From: an uncultured Porphyromonadaceae bacterium
GTDB lineage: Bacteria > Bacteroidota > Bacteroidia > Bacteroidales > Muribaculaceae
Direction of reading: 5' to 3'
NCBI GenBank assembly: GCA_947175205.1
Contig: CAMWLS010000017.1
Coordinates: 1 to 42,562, forward strand
DNA: 42,562 nucleotides
The notes beneath the pieces are model-generated. The model was not told the origin of the DNA, did not search any database, and saw only the letters and a program-made list of their open reading frames with translations. Made by a program: the position numbers and the translations under genes. Positions within the stretch are counted from its first letter, which is position 1. Every line of letters begins with the position of its first letter. This document shows, piece after piece, positions 8,416 through 15,518 of this stretch.

Positions 8416-9979
8416 GATAAATCTGCGACTGACACCGCAGCAGGCAGCCGCCCCGGAAGATAAATTACGGCTGGTGGCCGCAGAGGCGCTGAAAATTAAT
8501 CCTCACAGAATAGTTTATGTGCGTATAATACGGCGTTCTATAGATGCACGTCAGCGGAAGGTTATGGTGAATCTGACCCTTGAAGTGCATGTTGATCGTA
8601 AGGAGGACACTGCATATAAGGCGGAGCCTCTTAAGCCGGTGACAGAGAACGCCCCTGAATGTATTATTGTGGGGGCAGGACCGGCAGGACTGTTTGCAGC
8701 CATAGAACTTATCAGAAAAGGCGTGAAGCCCATAATACTGGAACGAGGCAAGGATGTGGACAGCCGCCGCAAGGATATGGCCAAAATCAGCCGCGAGGGT
8801 ATTGTGGATGAAGATTCCAACTACTGTTTTGGAGAAGGCGGAGCCGGTGCATTCTCTGACGGCAAGCTTTACACACGTAGCAAAAAACGTGGAAATGTTG
8901 AGGATGTATTACGCATCCTGCACACTTACGGGGCTCAGGAATCAATTCTTATAGACGCTCATCCGCATATAGGCACAGACCGTCTGCCCGGAGTTATAAA
9001 GGCCATAAGAGAGGCTATAATTGCAGCCGGAGGACGGGTGCAGTTTAATACCCGAGTGACAGAACTTGTGATAGAAAACAATGAAGTGAAAGGTGTCAAA
9101 TGTCTTAATGGGGAGATATTTCATGGCCCGGTGATTCTTGCCACCGGTCACTCCGCACGTGATATTTACCGCATGCTGGCTGAGAAAAGGGTGGAGATGC
9201 AACCCAAGGGCCTGGCCGTTGGTGTCAGACTGGAGCATCCGCAAGAACTTGTGGACCGCCTTCAGTACCATTCATCCAACGGCAGAGGCAAGTATCTTCC
9301 GGCAGCGGAATATTCCATGCTTACCCGCGTGGATGACCGTGCGGTGTATTCTTTCTGCATGTGTCCCGGAGGATTTATTATACCGGCGGCCAGCGCTCCG
9401 GGGCAGCTGGTGGTGAACGGCATGTCACCGTCCAACCGTGGTACACGGTGGGCTAACTCCGGAATGGTGGTGGAAATATTACCTGATGATGTACCAGATA
9501 AAATAAACGAGAGTCACCCTGAGCTGAAAATGATGTCTTTTCAGGAAAATATAGAAAAGATTTTTGCCGCCGCGGCCGGAGGTACTCAGAAAGCTCCGGC
9601 TCAGAGGATGACAGACTTTGTAATCGGAACTGCCTCCCGTTCTCTTCCTGAGAGCTCATATGCCCCGGGAATTTTCCCGGCAAGAATTGATATGCTGTTA
9701 CCTGAGGGTGTGGCACAGCGTTTGCGCCGCGGCTTTATGGAGTTTAACAGAAAGCAACCAGGATTCCTAACCTCTGATGCGGTGCTGATAGGAGATGAGA
9801 CGCGGACCTCTGCGCCTGTTCAGATAGTGCGGAATGCAGAAAATCTGCAGCACATCAGAATTAAAGGGCTTTACCCATGTGGCGAGGGGGCCGGATATGC
9901 CGGAGGCATTGTCTCCGCGGCCATAGACGGTATGAGATGTGCAGATGCGGCAGCAGAAATGCTCACCGGCTCAAATTAA
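8405..9979 (+). CDS. FAD-dependent dehydrogenase (COG2509-type)
   Basis: The 524-residue protein has an N-terminal ~80-residue alpha/beta module, followed by an FAD-binding Rossmann site IIVGAGPAG (G90, G92, G95), an ERG segment, and the stretch CFGEGGAGAFSDGKL near residues 139-153 that marks this uncharacterised family of FAD-dependent proteins. The C-terminal GEGAGYAGGIVSAAIDG motif closes the flavin site. Proteins of this family are found widely in Bacteroidales, but the substrate is not established to my knowledge. The start overlaps the MATE gene by 11 bases, so the two likely form an operon. Confidence 0.92.
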   Translation: MLHKINLRLTPQQAAAPEDKLRLVAAEALKINPHRIVYVRIIRRSIDARQRKVMVNLTLEVHVDRKEDTAYKAEPLKPVTENAPECIIVGAGPAGLFAAIELIRKGVKPIILERGKDVDSRRKDMAKISREGIVDEDSNYCFGEGGAGAFSDGKLYTRSKKRGNVEDVLRILHTYGAQESILIDAHPHIGTDRLPGVIKAIREAIIAAGGRVQFNTRVTELVIENNEVKGVKCLNGEIFHGPVILATGHSARDIYRMLAEKRVEMQPKGLAVGVRLEHPQELVDRLQYHSSNGRGKYLPAAEYSMLTRVDDRAVYSFCMCPGGFIIPAASAPGQLVVNGMSPSNRGTRWANSGMVVEILPDDVPDKINESHPELKMMSFQENIEKIFAAAAGGTQKAPAQRMTDFVIGTASRSLPESSYAPGIFPARIDMLLPEGVAQRLRRGFMEFNRKQPGFLTSDAVLIGDETRTSAPVQIVRNAENLQHIRIKGLYPCGEGAGYAGGIVSAAIDGMRCADAAAEMLTGSN

Positions 9980-10023
9980 ACTATTTTAACAAGTCAAAGA
10001 CACTGCCTTTCATTCAGACAATT

Positions 10024-10031
10024 TAATTTTG
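10024..10031 (+). promoter_or_regulatory. -7 element for the GYF_2/CD225 gene
   Basis: TAATTTTG at 10024-10031 matches TAnnTTTG and lies 22 bases before the ATG at 10054. The -33 region has no clear TTTG. Confidence 0.5.
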
Positions 10032-10053
10032 CAGAAACTAAGAATTGTAAAAG

Positions 10054-10560
10054 ATGAGCCATTACTTTTATATTGATAATTCAGGTCAGCAGCAAGGCCC
10101 CATAGCTGCTGAGAACCTAATACAGTACGGCGTAACCCCCACCACTATGGTGTGGACAGAAGGAATGTCTGACTGGGCACCTGCTTCCAGTGTTGCAGAA
10201 TTAACCACCATCTTCCGCCAGACTCCGCCTCCCGTAAGCGCGGCAAACTATAATATGACCACAAATGCTCAACCGGCTTATCAGCCCAACAACATGCAGC
10301 AGCCATACATGCCCAAACCTGAAAGCAACCTGGTATGGGCCATCCTGTCCACTCTTTTCTGCTGCCTGCCCACCGGTATTGCCGCCATAATCTTTGCCAG
10401 CAAGGTTGATTCCATGTGGGCGCAGGGTTACTATGATGAAGCCGTAAGATATTCACGCAAGGCGCGCAACTGGTCACTGATTGGTGCAATAGCTGCTGTG
10501 GTAGTTTCCTTGTTATACTTCCTGCTCATTATTATGGCCGTATCATTTGATGATTTGTAG
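10054..10560 (+). CDS. GYF_2 (DUF4339) plus CD225/dispanin-like membrane protein
   Basis: The 168-residue protein joins two modules. Residues ~3-50 are a GYF_2/DUF4339 domain, with the usual FYIDNSGQQQGP start and the VWTEGMSDWAPAS ending; this fold binds short peptides in relatives. A Gln/Asn/Pro-rich linker follows. Residues ~90-168 resemble CD225/dispanin (IFITM-like) proteins: LVWAILSTLFCCLPTGIAAI, then a short loop with a YSRKAR segment and a second hydrophobic helix. The GYF domain would face the cytosol. No function is established for this pairing in bacteria that I can name. The DUF2752 gene follows after 12 bases. Confidence 0.85.
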   Translation: MSHYFYIDNSGQQQGPIAAENLIQYGVTPTTMVWTEGMSDWAPASSVAELTTIFRQTPPPVSAANYNMTTNAQPAYQPNNMQQPYMPKPESNLVWAILSTLFCCLPTGIAAIIFASKVDSMWAQGYYDEAVRYSRKARNWSLIGAIAAVVVSLLYFLLIIMAVSFDDL

Positions 10561-10572
10561 GCCATCTGCTGA

Positions 10573-11007
10573 ATGAACCGCACAATTCCACCTCAATATC
10601 ATCCTCACACTCCGTGGTACAAGAAACGGAGTGTGAGGATAATAATTTTAAGCTTGTGTATCCTGGTCTTTGCAGTGGTTTACACCCTGTTTGATCCTTC
10701 AGGGTCAACATACTTCCCTAAATGTACCATGAAAGCCCTTACCGGCTGGGAATGTCCGGGGTGTGGAGTCCAGAGGGCGGTACACGCTTTGCTGACAGGC
10801 CATTTTTCAGCCGCCATCAGATTTAATCCCTTCCTTTTTCTGATTTTACCCTATGTATGCCTGACACTGACGGCTGGTACTATTAAGACCCCGGGGGCGC
10901 AGAAAGTGTATTCCGCCCTGACCTCCAAGACGGCATGCTATTCATACATAGTCCTCTACTTTGCGTGGTGGATTTTACGCAATACCCTTTTGAAAGGGAT
11001 GTATTAG
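10573..11007 (+). CDS. DUF2752 membrane protein
   Basis: This 144-residue protein has a basic N-terminus, then one hydrophobic helix, then the DUF2752 signature TGWECPGCGVQRAVHALL with its CPxCG cysteine pair, and two more hydrophobic segments. DUF2752 proteins are small inner-membrane proteins of unknown function; the conserved cysteines suggest metal or redox chemistry, which is inference. The start is 12 bases after the GYF_2/CD225 gene. A perfect 14-bp inverted repeat lies in codons 10-22. No other ATG is available until codon ~50, so the chosen start stands. Confidence 0.85.
   Translation: MNRTIPPQYHPHTPWYKKRSVRIIILSLCILVFAVVYTLFDPSGSTYFPKCTMKALTGWECPGCGVQRAVHALLTGHFSAAIRFNPFLFLILPYVCLTLTAGTIKTPGAQKVYSALTSKTACYSYIVLYFAWWILRNTLLKGMY
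10601..10640 (+). repeat. Perfect 14-bp inverted repeat inside the DUF2752 gene
   Basis: ATCCTCACACTCCG (10601-10614) is repeated exactly as its reverse complement at 10627-10640, with a 12-base spacer. It lies 28 bases after the start codon. As RNA this is a strong hairpin close to the ribosome start site, able to act as an attenuator or translational brake; as DNA it could be an operator. Confidence 0.7.
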
Positions 11008-11049
11008 ACCCCGTTCCCCAACTTTAGCAAATACTGGGGAACAGAGTCT
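11006..11049. terminator. Bidirectional hairpin between convergent genes
   Basis: Bases 11006-11020 pair with 11035-11049 over 15 positions with two mismatches; the inner eight, GTTCCCCA/TGGGGAAC, are perfect. It fills the gap between the DUF2752 gene (+) and the CPBP gene (-) and touches both stop codons. No long T run follows on either strand. Confidence 0.5.
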
Positions 11050-11981
11050 CAGCCCTTATTAGACAGAAAGCTTCTCTGCTTAATATTCCCGCGATTGTAA
11101 ATTACATACAGACACACAGCGGTCAGGCCCACGCTAAATAAAATGATTATCCAGTCAGTTCCCTGTACCGGCAGACCGGTGTCCTGGCTCAGAGGTTGCC
11201 CTGAGTGCGTCAGCGTCCATCTGTTAACTACAAAGACTATATTATTAAAAGCATGAGCCAAAACCGGGATCCACAGGCTGCGCGTCCATAACAGCAGATA
11301 TCCGAAATAAGCGCCCAAAAGCAGACGTGGGATAAAGCCAAAGAACTGCAGGTGCATGGCACTGAAAACCACAGCCGCAGTCCAGACAGAGGCGTGCTTG
11401 CCCATACATCCGGTGGCCAGCAGACGCTGGAAACCGCCTCTGAAGAACAGTTCCTCCCCTACTCCGGCCAGAATACCTATAATGAGAATATTCATTATCA
11501 GGTCTCCAACAGTACTTCCTCCCTGCATGGCAGCAATAGTATTTTCCGCGCCGGTTTCCATGGCTCTCAGAGAATGTTCAAGCCCCGAAAGTGCCTCAGG
11601 AAAGCTCACTGAATTATTCAGATGGATAATAAGATTTAGGGCAGGAATGGCGGCTATAATAGCAAAGAAGCTCATCATCAAGGTATAAAAGCCCGGAGCA
11701 CGGTCTATCTCAAGGAAGCGCGCGGGCAGGCGTGTTATCATAACTGCAGTTACCACCGGCGGCAAAATAAACTGAAAAACGCTCTGAAGTGTGGCTGCAA
11801 TTCTCAGAATACGTGTATTTTCCATTCCAAAGTGGGCCAACAGGAAACCATTGGTTACCTGAACAATGACCCACATGAGCAATGCTATACACAGGAACAG
11901 GCACAATCTTGTTCCCGGTGTCAGAATGAGTTTAACGGTATTTGTCTTGATGCCGGTTTCCGGTTCAGAAATTTGTTTCAT
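11049..11981 (-). CDS. CPBP-family intramembrane glutamic endopeptidase
   Basis: This is a multi-pass membrane protein of 310 residues with the CPBP (CAAX/Abi) active-site pattern: GEELFFRGG with Glu176, Glu177 and Arg181, His210 in SAMHLQFFG, and the last motif HAFNN (His243, Asn247) in a late helix. Members are intramembrane proteases; in eukaryotes they cleave prenylated proteins, in bacteria some process peptides or give immunity to bacteriocins. Its substrate here is unknown. The start overlaps the stop of the methyltransferase gene by four bases (ATGA type), so it is the last gene of the leftward operon that begins at the CobW-type gene. Confidence 0.9.
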   Translation of the reverse strand: MKQISEPETGIKTNTVKLILTPGTRLCLFLCIALLMWVIVQVTNGFLLAHFGMENTRILRIAATLQSVFQFILPPVVTAVMITRLPARFLEIDRAPGFYTLMMSFFAIIAAIPALNLIIHLNNSVSFPEALSGLEHSLRAMETGAENTIAAMQGGSTVGDLIMNILIIGILAGVGEELFFRGGFQRLLATGCMGKHASVWTAAVVFSAMHLQFFGFIPRLLLGAYFGYLLLWTRSLWIPVLAHAFNNIVFVVNRWTLTHSGQPLSQDTGLPVQGTDWIIILFSVGLTAVCLYVIYNRGNIKQRSFLSNKG

Positions 11982-12685
11982 AGATAAAATGTTGCAGTAA
12001 GCGCCTGAAATTGAGTTGTAAGTATAGAATTATCCTTTTGCCTGATACTAAGTTGCTCCGTCACGCACTTTCCCGGAGACCTTCTGAACAGAATCAGCAC
12101 GCGGTTGGGGGGGATGCCCGCACGTGGACTTACCCTGCATACACTATACGGATGAAAGCCGTGCAGCGTACCCTCAAAAATGATGTCATTCAACTGCTCA
12201 AATGGACTTACCAGAGCAACCGCTGTCTCTTTTGTATAAGGCCAGTATTTTATCACAGGGAACAGCGTATGGTAAGATAAGCTCTGCTGGTGGCGGGCGG
12301 TGTTACGTTTCTGACCGGGACAGTTCAGTGAATGTGCAAAATAAGGAGGGTTGCACACCACCAGGTCAACAGGCTCTTCAGGCTTATATTCCCTGAAATC
12401 ACCGCACACCACACGTGTGCGCCCACCCCATGGAGAGTGCTCAAAATTACTTTTACAGTCCAGAGCGGCAGCAGGCTCAATTTCAAGAGCCGTTACTCTA
12501 AGAGCCGGGTTACGCTGCATAAGCATAAGCGATATTATACCGCTCCCTGTTCCAACATCCACAGCGTGATGCGCCGCGCTCAGAATATCATCCGGCAGCC
12601 ACGCGCCAAGGAGCACAGCATCTGTGCCCACTTTCATGGCACAGTTTTCATCATTTACATGGAACTGCCTGAATGTAAAAGACAT
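11978..12685 (-). CDS. tRNA1(Val) A37 N6-methyltransferase (TrmN6/YfiC)
   Basis: This SAM-dependent methyltransferase of 235 residues modifies adenine-37 of tRNA1(Val). The start, FTFRQFHVND followed by CAMKVGTDAVLLGAW, is a family hallmark. The SAM-binding loop VDVGTGSGI is at residues ~42-50 and the catalytic NPPY is at 112-115, the signature of N6-adenine enzymes. The ATG is nine bases after the MINPP-like gene in a leftward operon and the end overlaps the CPBP gene by four bases. The family call is secure; the exact tRNA target is by homology. Confidence 0.93.
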   Translation of the reverse strand: MSFTFRQFHVNDENCAMKVGTDAVLLGAWLPDDILSAAHHAVDVGTGSGIISLMLMQRNPALRVTALEIEPAAALDCKSNFEHSPWGGRTRVVCGDFREYKPEEPVDLVVCNPPYFAHSLNCPGQKRNTARHQQSLSYHTLFPVIKYWPYTKETAVALVSPFEQLNDIIFEGTLHGFHPYSVCRVSPRAGIPPNRVLILFRRSPGKCVTEQLSIRQKDNSILTTQFQALTATFYL

Positions 12686-12694
12686 AATGCTTTA

Positions 12695-13969
12695 TTACTG
12701 AGCGTAAAGCGGAATACAGCGCAGCAGGTATGCCTTTGCCTGCTCCCAGGGGATGTAAATATCCTCAACATTAGGAATCAGGGCCACCGGAGTTTCATTT
12801 AAGTCCGTACGCAGATAATACTTCCCTGACTTCTTGGCGCGGAAAAGAATCATCTGAAGATTTGCCGCCATGGGGACAACGTTAAAGTCACACCAGTGAC
12901 GCGCCACAGTGTCAAAATAATTTGTCATATAATAGCACCCTTTAAGGCGCATCAGCGATAGCAGCGGCATAAGCGTTTCTGCATGGCCAAAACGGAGCTG
13001 TACCGCAGCACTCTCCGTTCCGGCAATAAAGGCGTCAGTAGTGTTTATCAGGTTCATCAGAAGCTGGGAGGCAATATCCGCCGGTATCATTGAGAGTGTG
13101 GTGGCGGTACGCTGCAGGTACTGACGCAGATTAAAACAGCTCCAGAGCGCGTTATATTCAGCCGGGGTGAAAAAGACTCCTGCGTCACAACTCATTCCCA
13201 TGGCTTCAAGTCCGGCCAGCACATAATATTCTATGAGCGAGAGATTCTTTTTTTCAGACTCGCTGTCAAGGGCATATGAGTTACCGAGAGCGCGCACAAT
13301 AGGGTCAGTGGGGCAGACATTGTCAAAAAATTCGTTATACACCGGTGCGGATTCATCCTCCTTACGCCAGTCAATATAAGCCTTGTCAACATCAAAAGGA
13401 CGCATAAGCGCCGAGTTCATACGACCGGTGGAAGTGACAAACTCCATCTTGTTACTCATACGGTCCAGCTGATGTGTGAATGAGTACATACTCATCATTA
13501 CTCTTGGAGAGTATGAGGATATGGCATTTACAACCACACCTTCAGCAAACACAGGCTTGAAGTTACGGTACATCCGCGATGCAATGGCACGCTGTTCAGC
13601 CATTCCCAGTGAATCAAGGGCGCCCCAGTTGTTGTTTGCGCGTCTGAGGACTTCTGTAGTTATGGCCATGAGTTTGCGCCCAACGGGGGTGATGGTACCC
13701 TGTTCCAACGCACTTTCAAGTGCCTGATGGAGTTTCTGCGTGTTTGAGGCTGATGCCGGGAAACGCGCTCCATGCCGTCCAACGTGATTAATGAATACCG
13801 GCTGCAGAGAGTCAGGATATGCCTCTGCGTTCTTGACGGTTGGATATGGGCGCAGCGAGCCTTGACACTCATCCCAGCTGTATAAAGTGGGGGCTCCTGC
13901 TGCCTGTGCCATTACAACGAATGAGCACAGTAAGGCGGATAGTGTAAGTAAGAATCCTTTTATTTTCAT
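12695..13969 (-). CDS. Secreted histidine-type phosphatase, MINPP-like
   Basis: The protein belongs to clan-2 histidine phosphatases. It has the catalytic RHGAR motif (Arg65, His66, Arg69) and, late in the sequence, HAE (329-331) instead of the HD of acid phosphatases. HAE is the proton-donor motif of multiple inositol-polyphosphate phosphatases, so phytate or another inositol phosphate is a likely substrate. I place the start at 13969, where MKIKGFLLTLSALLCSFVVM followed by AQA gives a clear signal peptide; a longer frame to 14023 would overlap the upstream gene and hide this signal. The mature protein would be periplasmic or secreted. It lies second in the leftward operon. Confidence 0.88.
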   Translation of the reverse strand: MKIKGFLLTLSALLCSFVVMAQAAGAPTLYSWDECQGSLRPYPTVKNAEAYPDSLQPVFINHVGRHGARFPASASNTQKLHQALESALEQGTITPVGRKLMAITTEVLRRANNNWGALDSLGMAEQRAIASRMYRNFKPVFAEGVVVNAISSYSPRVMMSMYSFTHQLDRMSNKMEFVTSTGRMNSALMRPFDVDKAYIDWRKEDESAPVYNEFFDNVCPTDPIVRALGNSYALDSESEKKNLSLIEYYVLAGLEAMGMSCDAGVFFTPAEYNALWSCFNLRQYLQRTATTLSMIPADIASQLLMNLINTTDAFIAGTESAAVQLRFGHAETLMPLLSLMRLKGCYYMTNYFDTVARHWCDFNVVPMAANLQMILFRAKKSGKYYLRTDLNETPVALIPNVEDIYIPWEQAKAYLLRCIPLYAQ

Positions 13970-13988
13970 ACGCGGATGTTCATCTGAT

Positions 13989-15254
13989 TTATTCTTTAGC
14001 CAGACACTGGTTAAAGAGTTCATCTATTTCATGGTGGTGCACATGCTTGCCAATGACCACAATTTTATTCATGCGGTCACCGTACACGGGGTCCCAGGCA
14101 CGTGCCAAGGCCGGCATCTGAGCCAAGAGCTGCTTGAGTTCCTCCTCAGGTGCAGCGGCATACCATAAGCCACACTCCCGGAGATTCTTCATAGGACCGG
14201 CCTGCTCAAAAAGCAGGGACATATCATGGTTATTAGAAAAATAAACCACCCCTTTTGCGCGGATGATATTTTCCGGCCAGCGCTGCGCCAACATGCGGTC
14301 AAACTTGTTAAAGTCAAAGGGGCGTCGGTTCTGATACACCACTGTGTTAATTCCATATTTATCAGTGTGGCAGTGACAGTGTTCCGGATGGTCGGGATTA
14401 CAACAGCCACATTTATGGTCATGATGGTGACTGTCATGCTCATGGTGGTGATGTTCTTCATGCTCGTGATGAGGCTCATGGTGATGGTGCTCATGTTCTT
14501 CAACCTCATCACTGTGTTCATCATCCTCCCATCCTTCCAGGTGACGCACCCACGCGGCTGAGGTCGCTACTTTATTGAAGTCGTATAACTCTGTATCAAA
14601 CAGACTTTTAACGTCAATATCAGCATAATCACATACCCTTATCTCAGCTTCCGGCTGGAGAGCCTTCACCACAGCCATAATTTCTGCGGCCTGCTCCTTA
14701 GTGACCTCAGATATCTTGTTTAAGATTAAAATATTGCAGAACTCTATCTGGTCAATTACAAGCTGTTCCAGCTGTCCGTCATCAGCATGTGATTTAAGCG
14801 CGTCGCCGCATCCGAACTCAGAAGCCATACGCAGGGCATCCACCACGCAGACAATAGCGTCCAAAACAGGCACAGGTGTACCGGGCTGCGCCATAGCCGG
14901 CATGGCCTCAATGGTGCGGGCCACGGATACTGGGTCAGAGAGTCCGCTGGCCTCTATTACGATATAATCAAAACGCCCTGTTTCAGCAATTGAGAAAAGC
15001 TGATTCATAAGGTCAGCCTGCAGGTTACAGCAAATACATCCGTTCTGCAGAGTAACCATCTCATCAGAGGAGCCCTGAACCAAGCCCTCCTTGCTGATGA
15101 TTTCAGCATCAATATTTACCTCTCCTATATCATTGACAATCACAGCAATACGCTTACCGCTATGCGTGCGCAAAATATGGTTTACAAGAGTGGTTTTACC
15201 ACTTCCAAGATAACCGGTCAGCAATAGTACCGGAATATATTCTGACTTATTCAT
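13989..15254 (-). CDS. CobW/COG0523 GTPase with His-rich metal-binding insert (zinc metallochaperone candidate)
   Basis: This 421-residue GTPase has the P-loop GYLGSGKT (residues 14-21), the family metal motif CICC (Cys73, 75, 76) and a GTP-specificity NKISE region. The C-terminal CobW_C domain spans ~300-410. Between the two lies an insert of about 50 residues (247-296) with some 22 histidines and five cysteines, a store for Zn, Ni or Co. COG0523 proteins deliver metals to client enzymes, often zinc under shortage. No Zur-box is recognised by eye. It is the first gene of the leftward operon; the MINPP-like gene starts 19 bases after it. Its promoter is at 15301-15308. The specific metal and client are not visible. 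Confidence 0.92.
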   Translation of the reverse strand: MNKSEYIPVLLLTGYLGSGKTTLVNHILRTHSGKRIAVIVNDIGEVNIDAEIISKEGLVQGSSDEMVTLQNGCICCNLQADLMNQLFSIAETGRFDYIVIEASGLSDPVSVARTIEAMPAMAQPGTPVPVLDAIVCVVDALRMASEFGCGDALKSHADDGQLEQLVIDQIEFCNILILNKISEVTKEQAAEIMAVVKALQPEAEIRVCDYADIDVKSLFDTELYDFNKVATSAAWVRHLEGWEDDEHSDEVEEHEHHHHEPHHEHEEHHHHEHDSHHHDHKCGCCNPDHPEHCHCHTDKYGINTVVYQNRRPFDFNKFDRMLAQRWPENIIRAKGVVYFSNNHDMSLLFEQAGPMKNLRECGLWYAAAPEEELKQLLAQMPALARAWDPVYGDRMNKIVVIGKHVHHHEIDELFNQCLAKE

Positions 15255-15300
15255 ATAGGCTACTCCTGATTAAAGGTCAAAATGTAAATACATTATTGTG

Positions 15301-15308
15301 CAAATTTA
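15301..15308 (-). promoter_or_regulatory. -7 element for the CobW-MINPP-trmN6-CPBP operon
   Basis: On the minus strand this reads TAAATTTG, an exact TAnnTTTG match, with about 46 bases to the ATG at 15254. A TTTG lies about 24 bases further upstream, a little far for the usual spacing. Confidence 0.5.
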
Positions 15309-15447
15309 AACTATTTATCCCTGCTCTCATAACAAAAAAATGTTAATCTCCCCGGAATTAGGCCTATAATACCTCAAAACTAAGCAACAGACCTTAGATG
15401 GTTAAAAAATAGCAAGAGAACATAGTGGATAATCAGAATATTTTTTG

Positions 15448-15455
15448 TATCTTTG
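15448..15455 (+). promoter_or_regulatory. -7 element for thrS operon
   Basis: TATCTTTG at 15448-15455 matches TAnnTTTG. It lies across a possible TTG start at 15453, which rules out that longer reading of ThrS and supports the ATG at 15519. The predicted mRNA start is near 15460. Confidence 0.6.
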
Positions 15456-15458
15456 CGC

Positions 15459-15486
15459 GTGGTTTTGGCTTTATGCCAGAATCCAC
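15459..15486 (+). promoter_or_regulatory. Stem-loop at the 5' end of the thrS leader
   Basis: GTGG plus TTTTGGC (15459-15469) pairs with GCCAGAA and CCAC (15475-15486), an 11-bp stem with one bulged T and one G-T wobble, around a 5-base loop. It begins at or within a few bases of the predicted transcription start. Confidence 0.45.
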
Positions 15487-15518
15487 AAGCTAACACTTTG
15501 AATACAAACAAGTTAAGC

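Noticed and set aside
12332-12802. Long plus-strand frame across the methyltransferase and MINPP-like genes
   Set aside because: The minus-strand genes carry clear family motifs; this frame has none and crosses a gene boundary.
13970-14023. Longer start for the MINPP-like phosphatase
   Set aside because: It overlaps the upstream GTPase gene and would bury the signal peptide 18 residues inside the protein.
14226-14561. Reading frame of 111 residues on the plus strand opposite the His-rich insert
   Set aside because: It is the antisense of a repetitive His/Glu-coding region; its Met/Val-rich product is what CAT/CAC codons give on the other strand.
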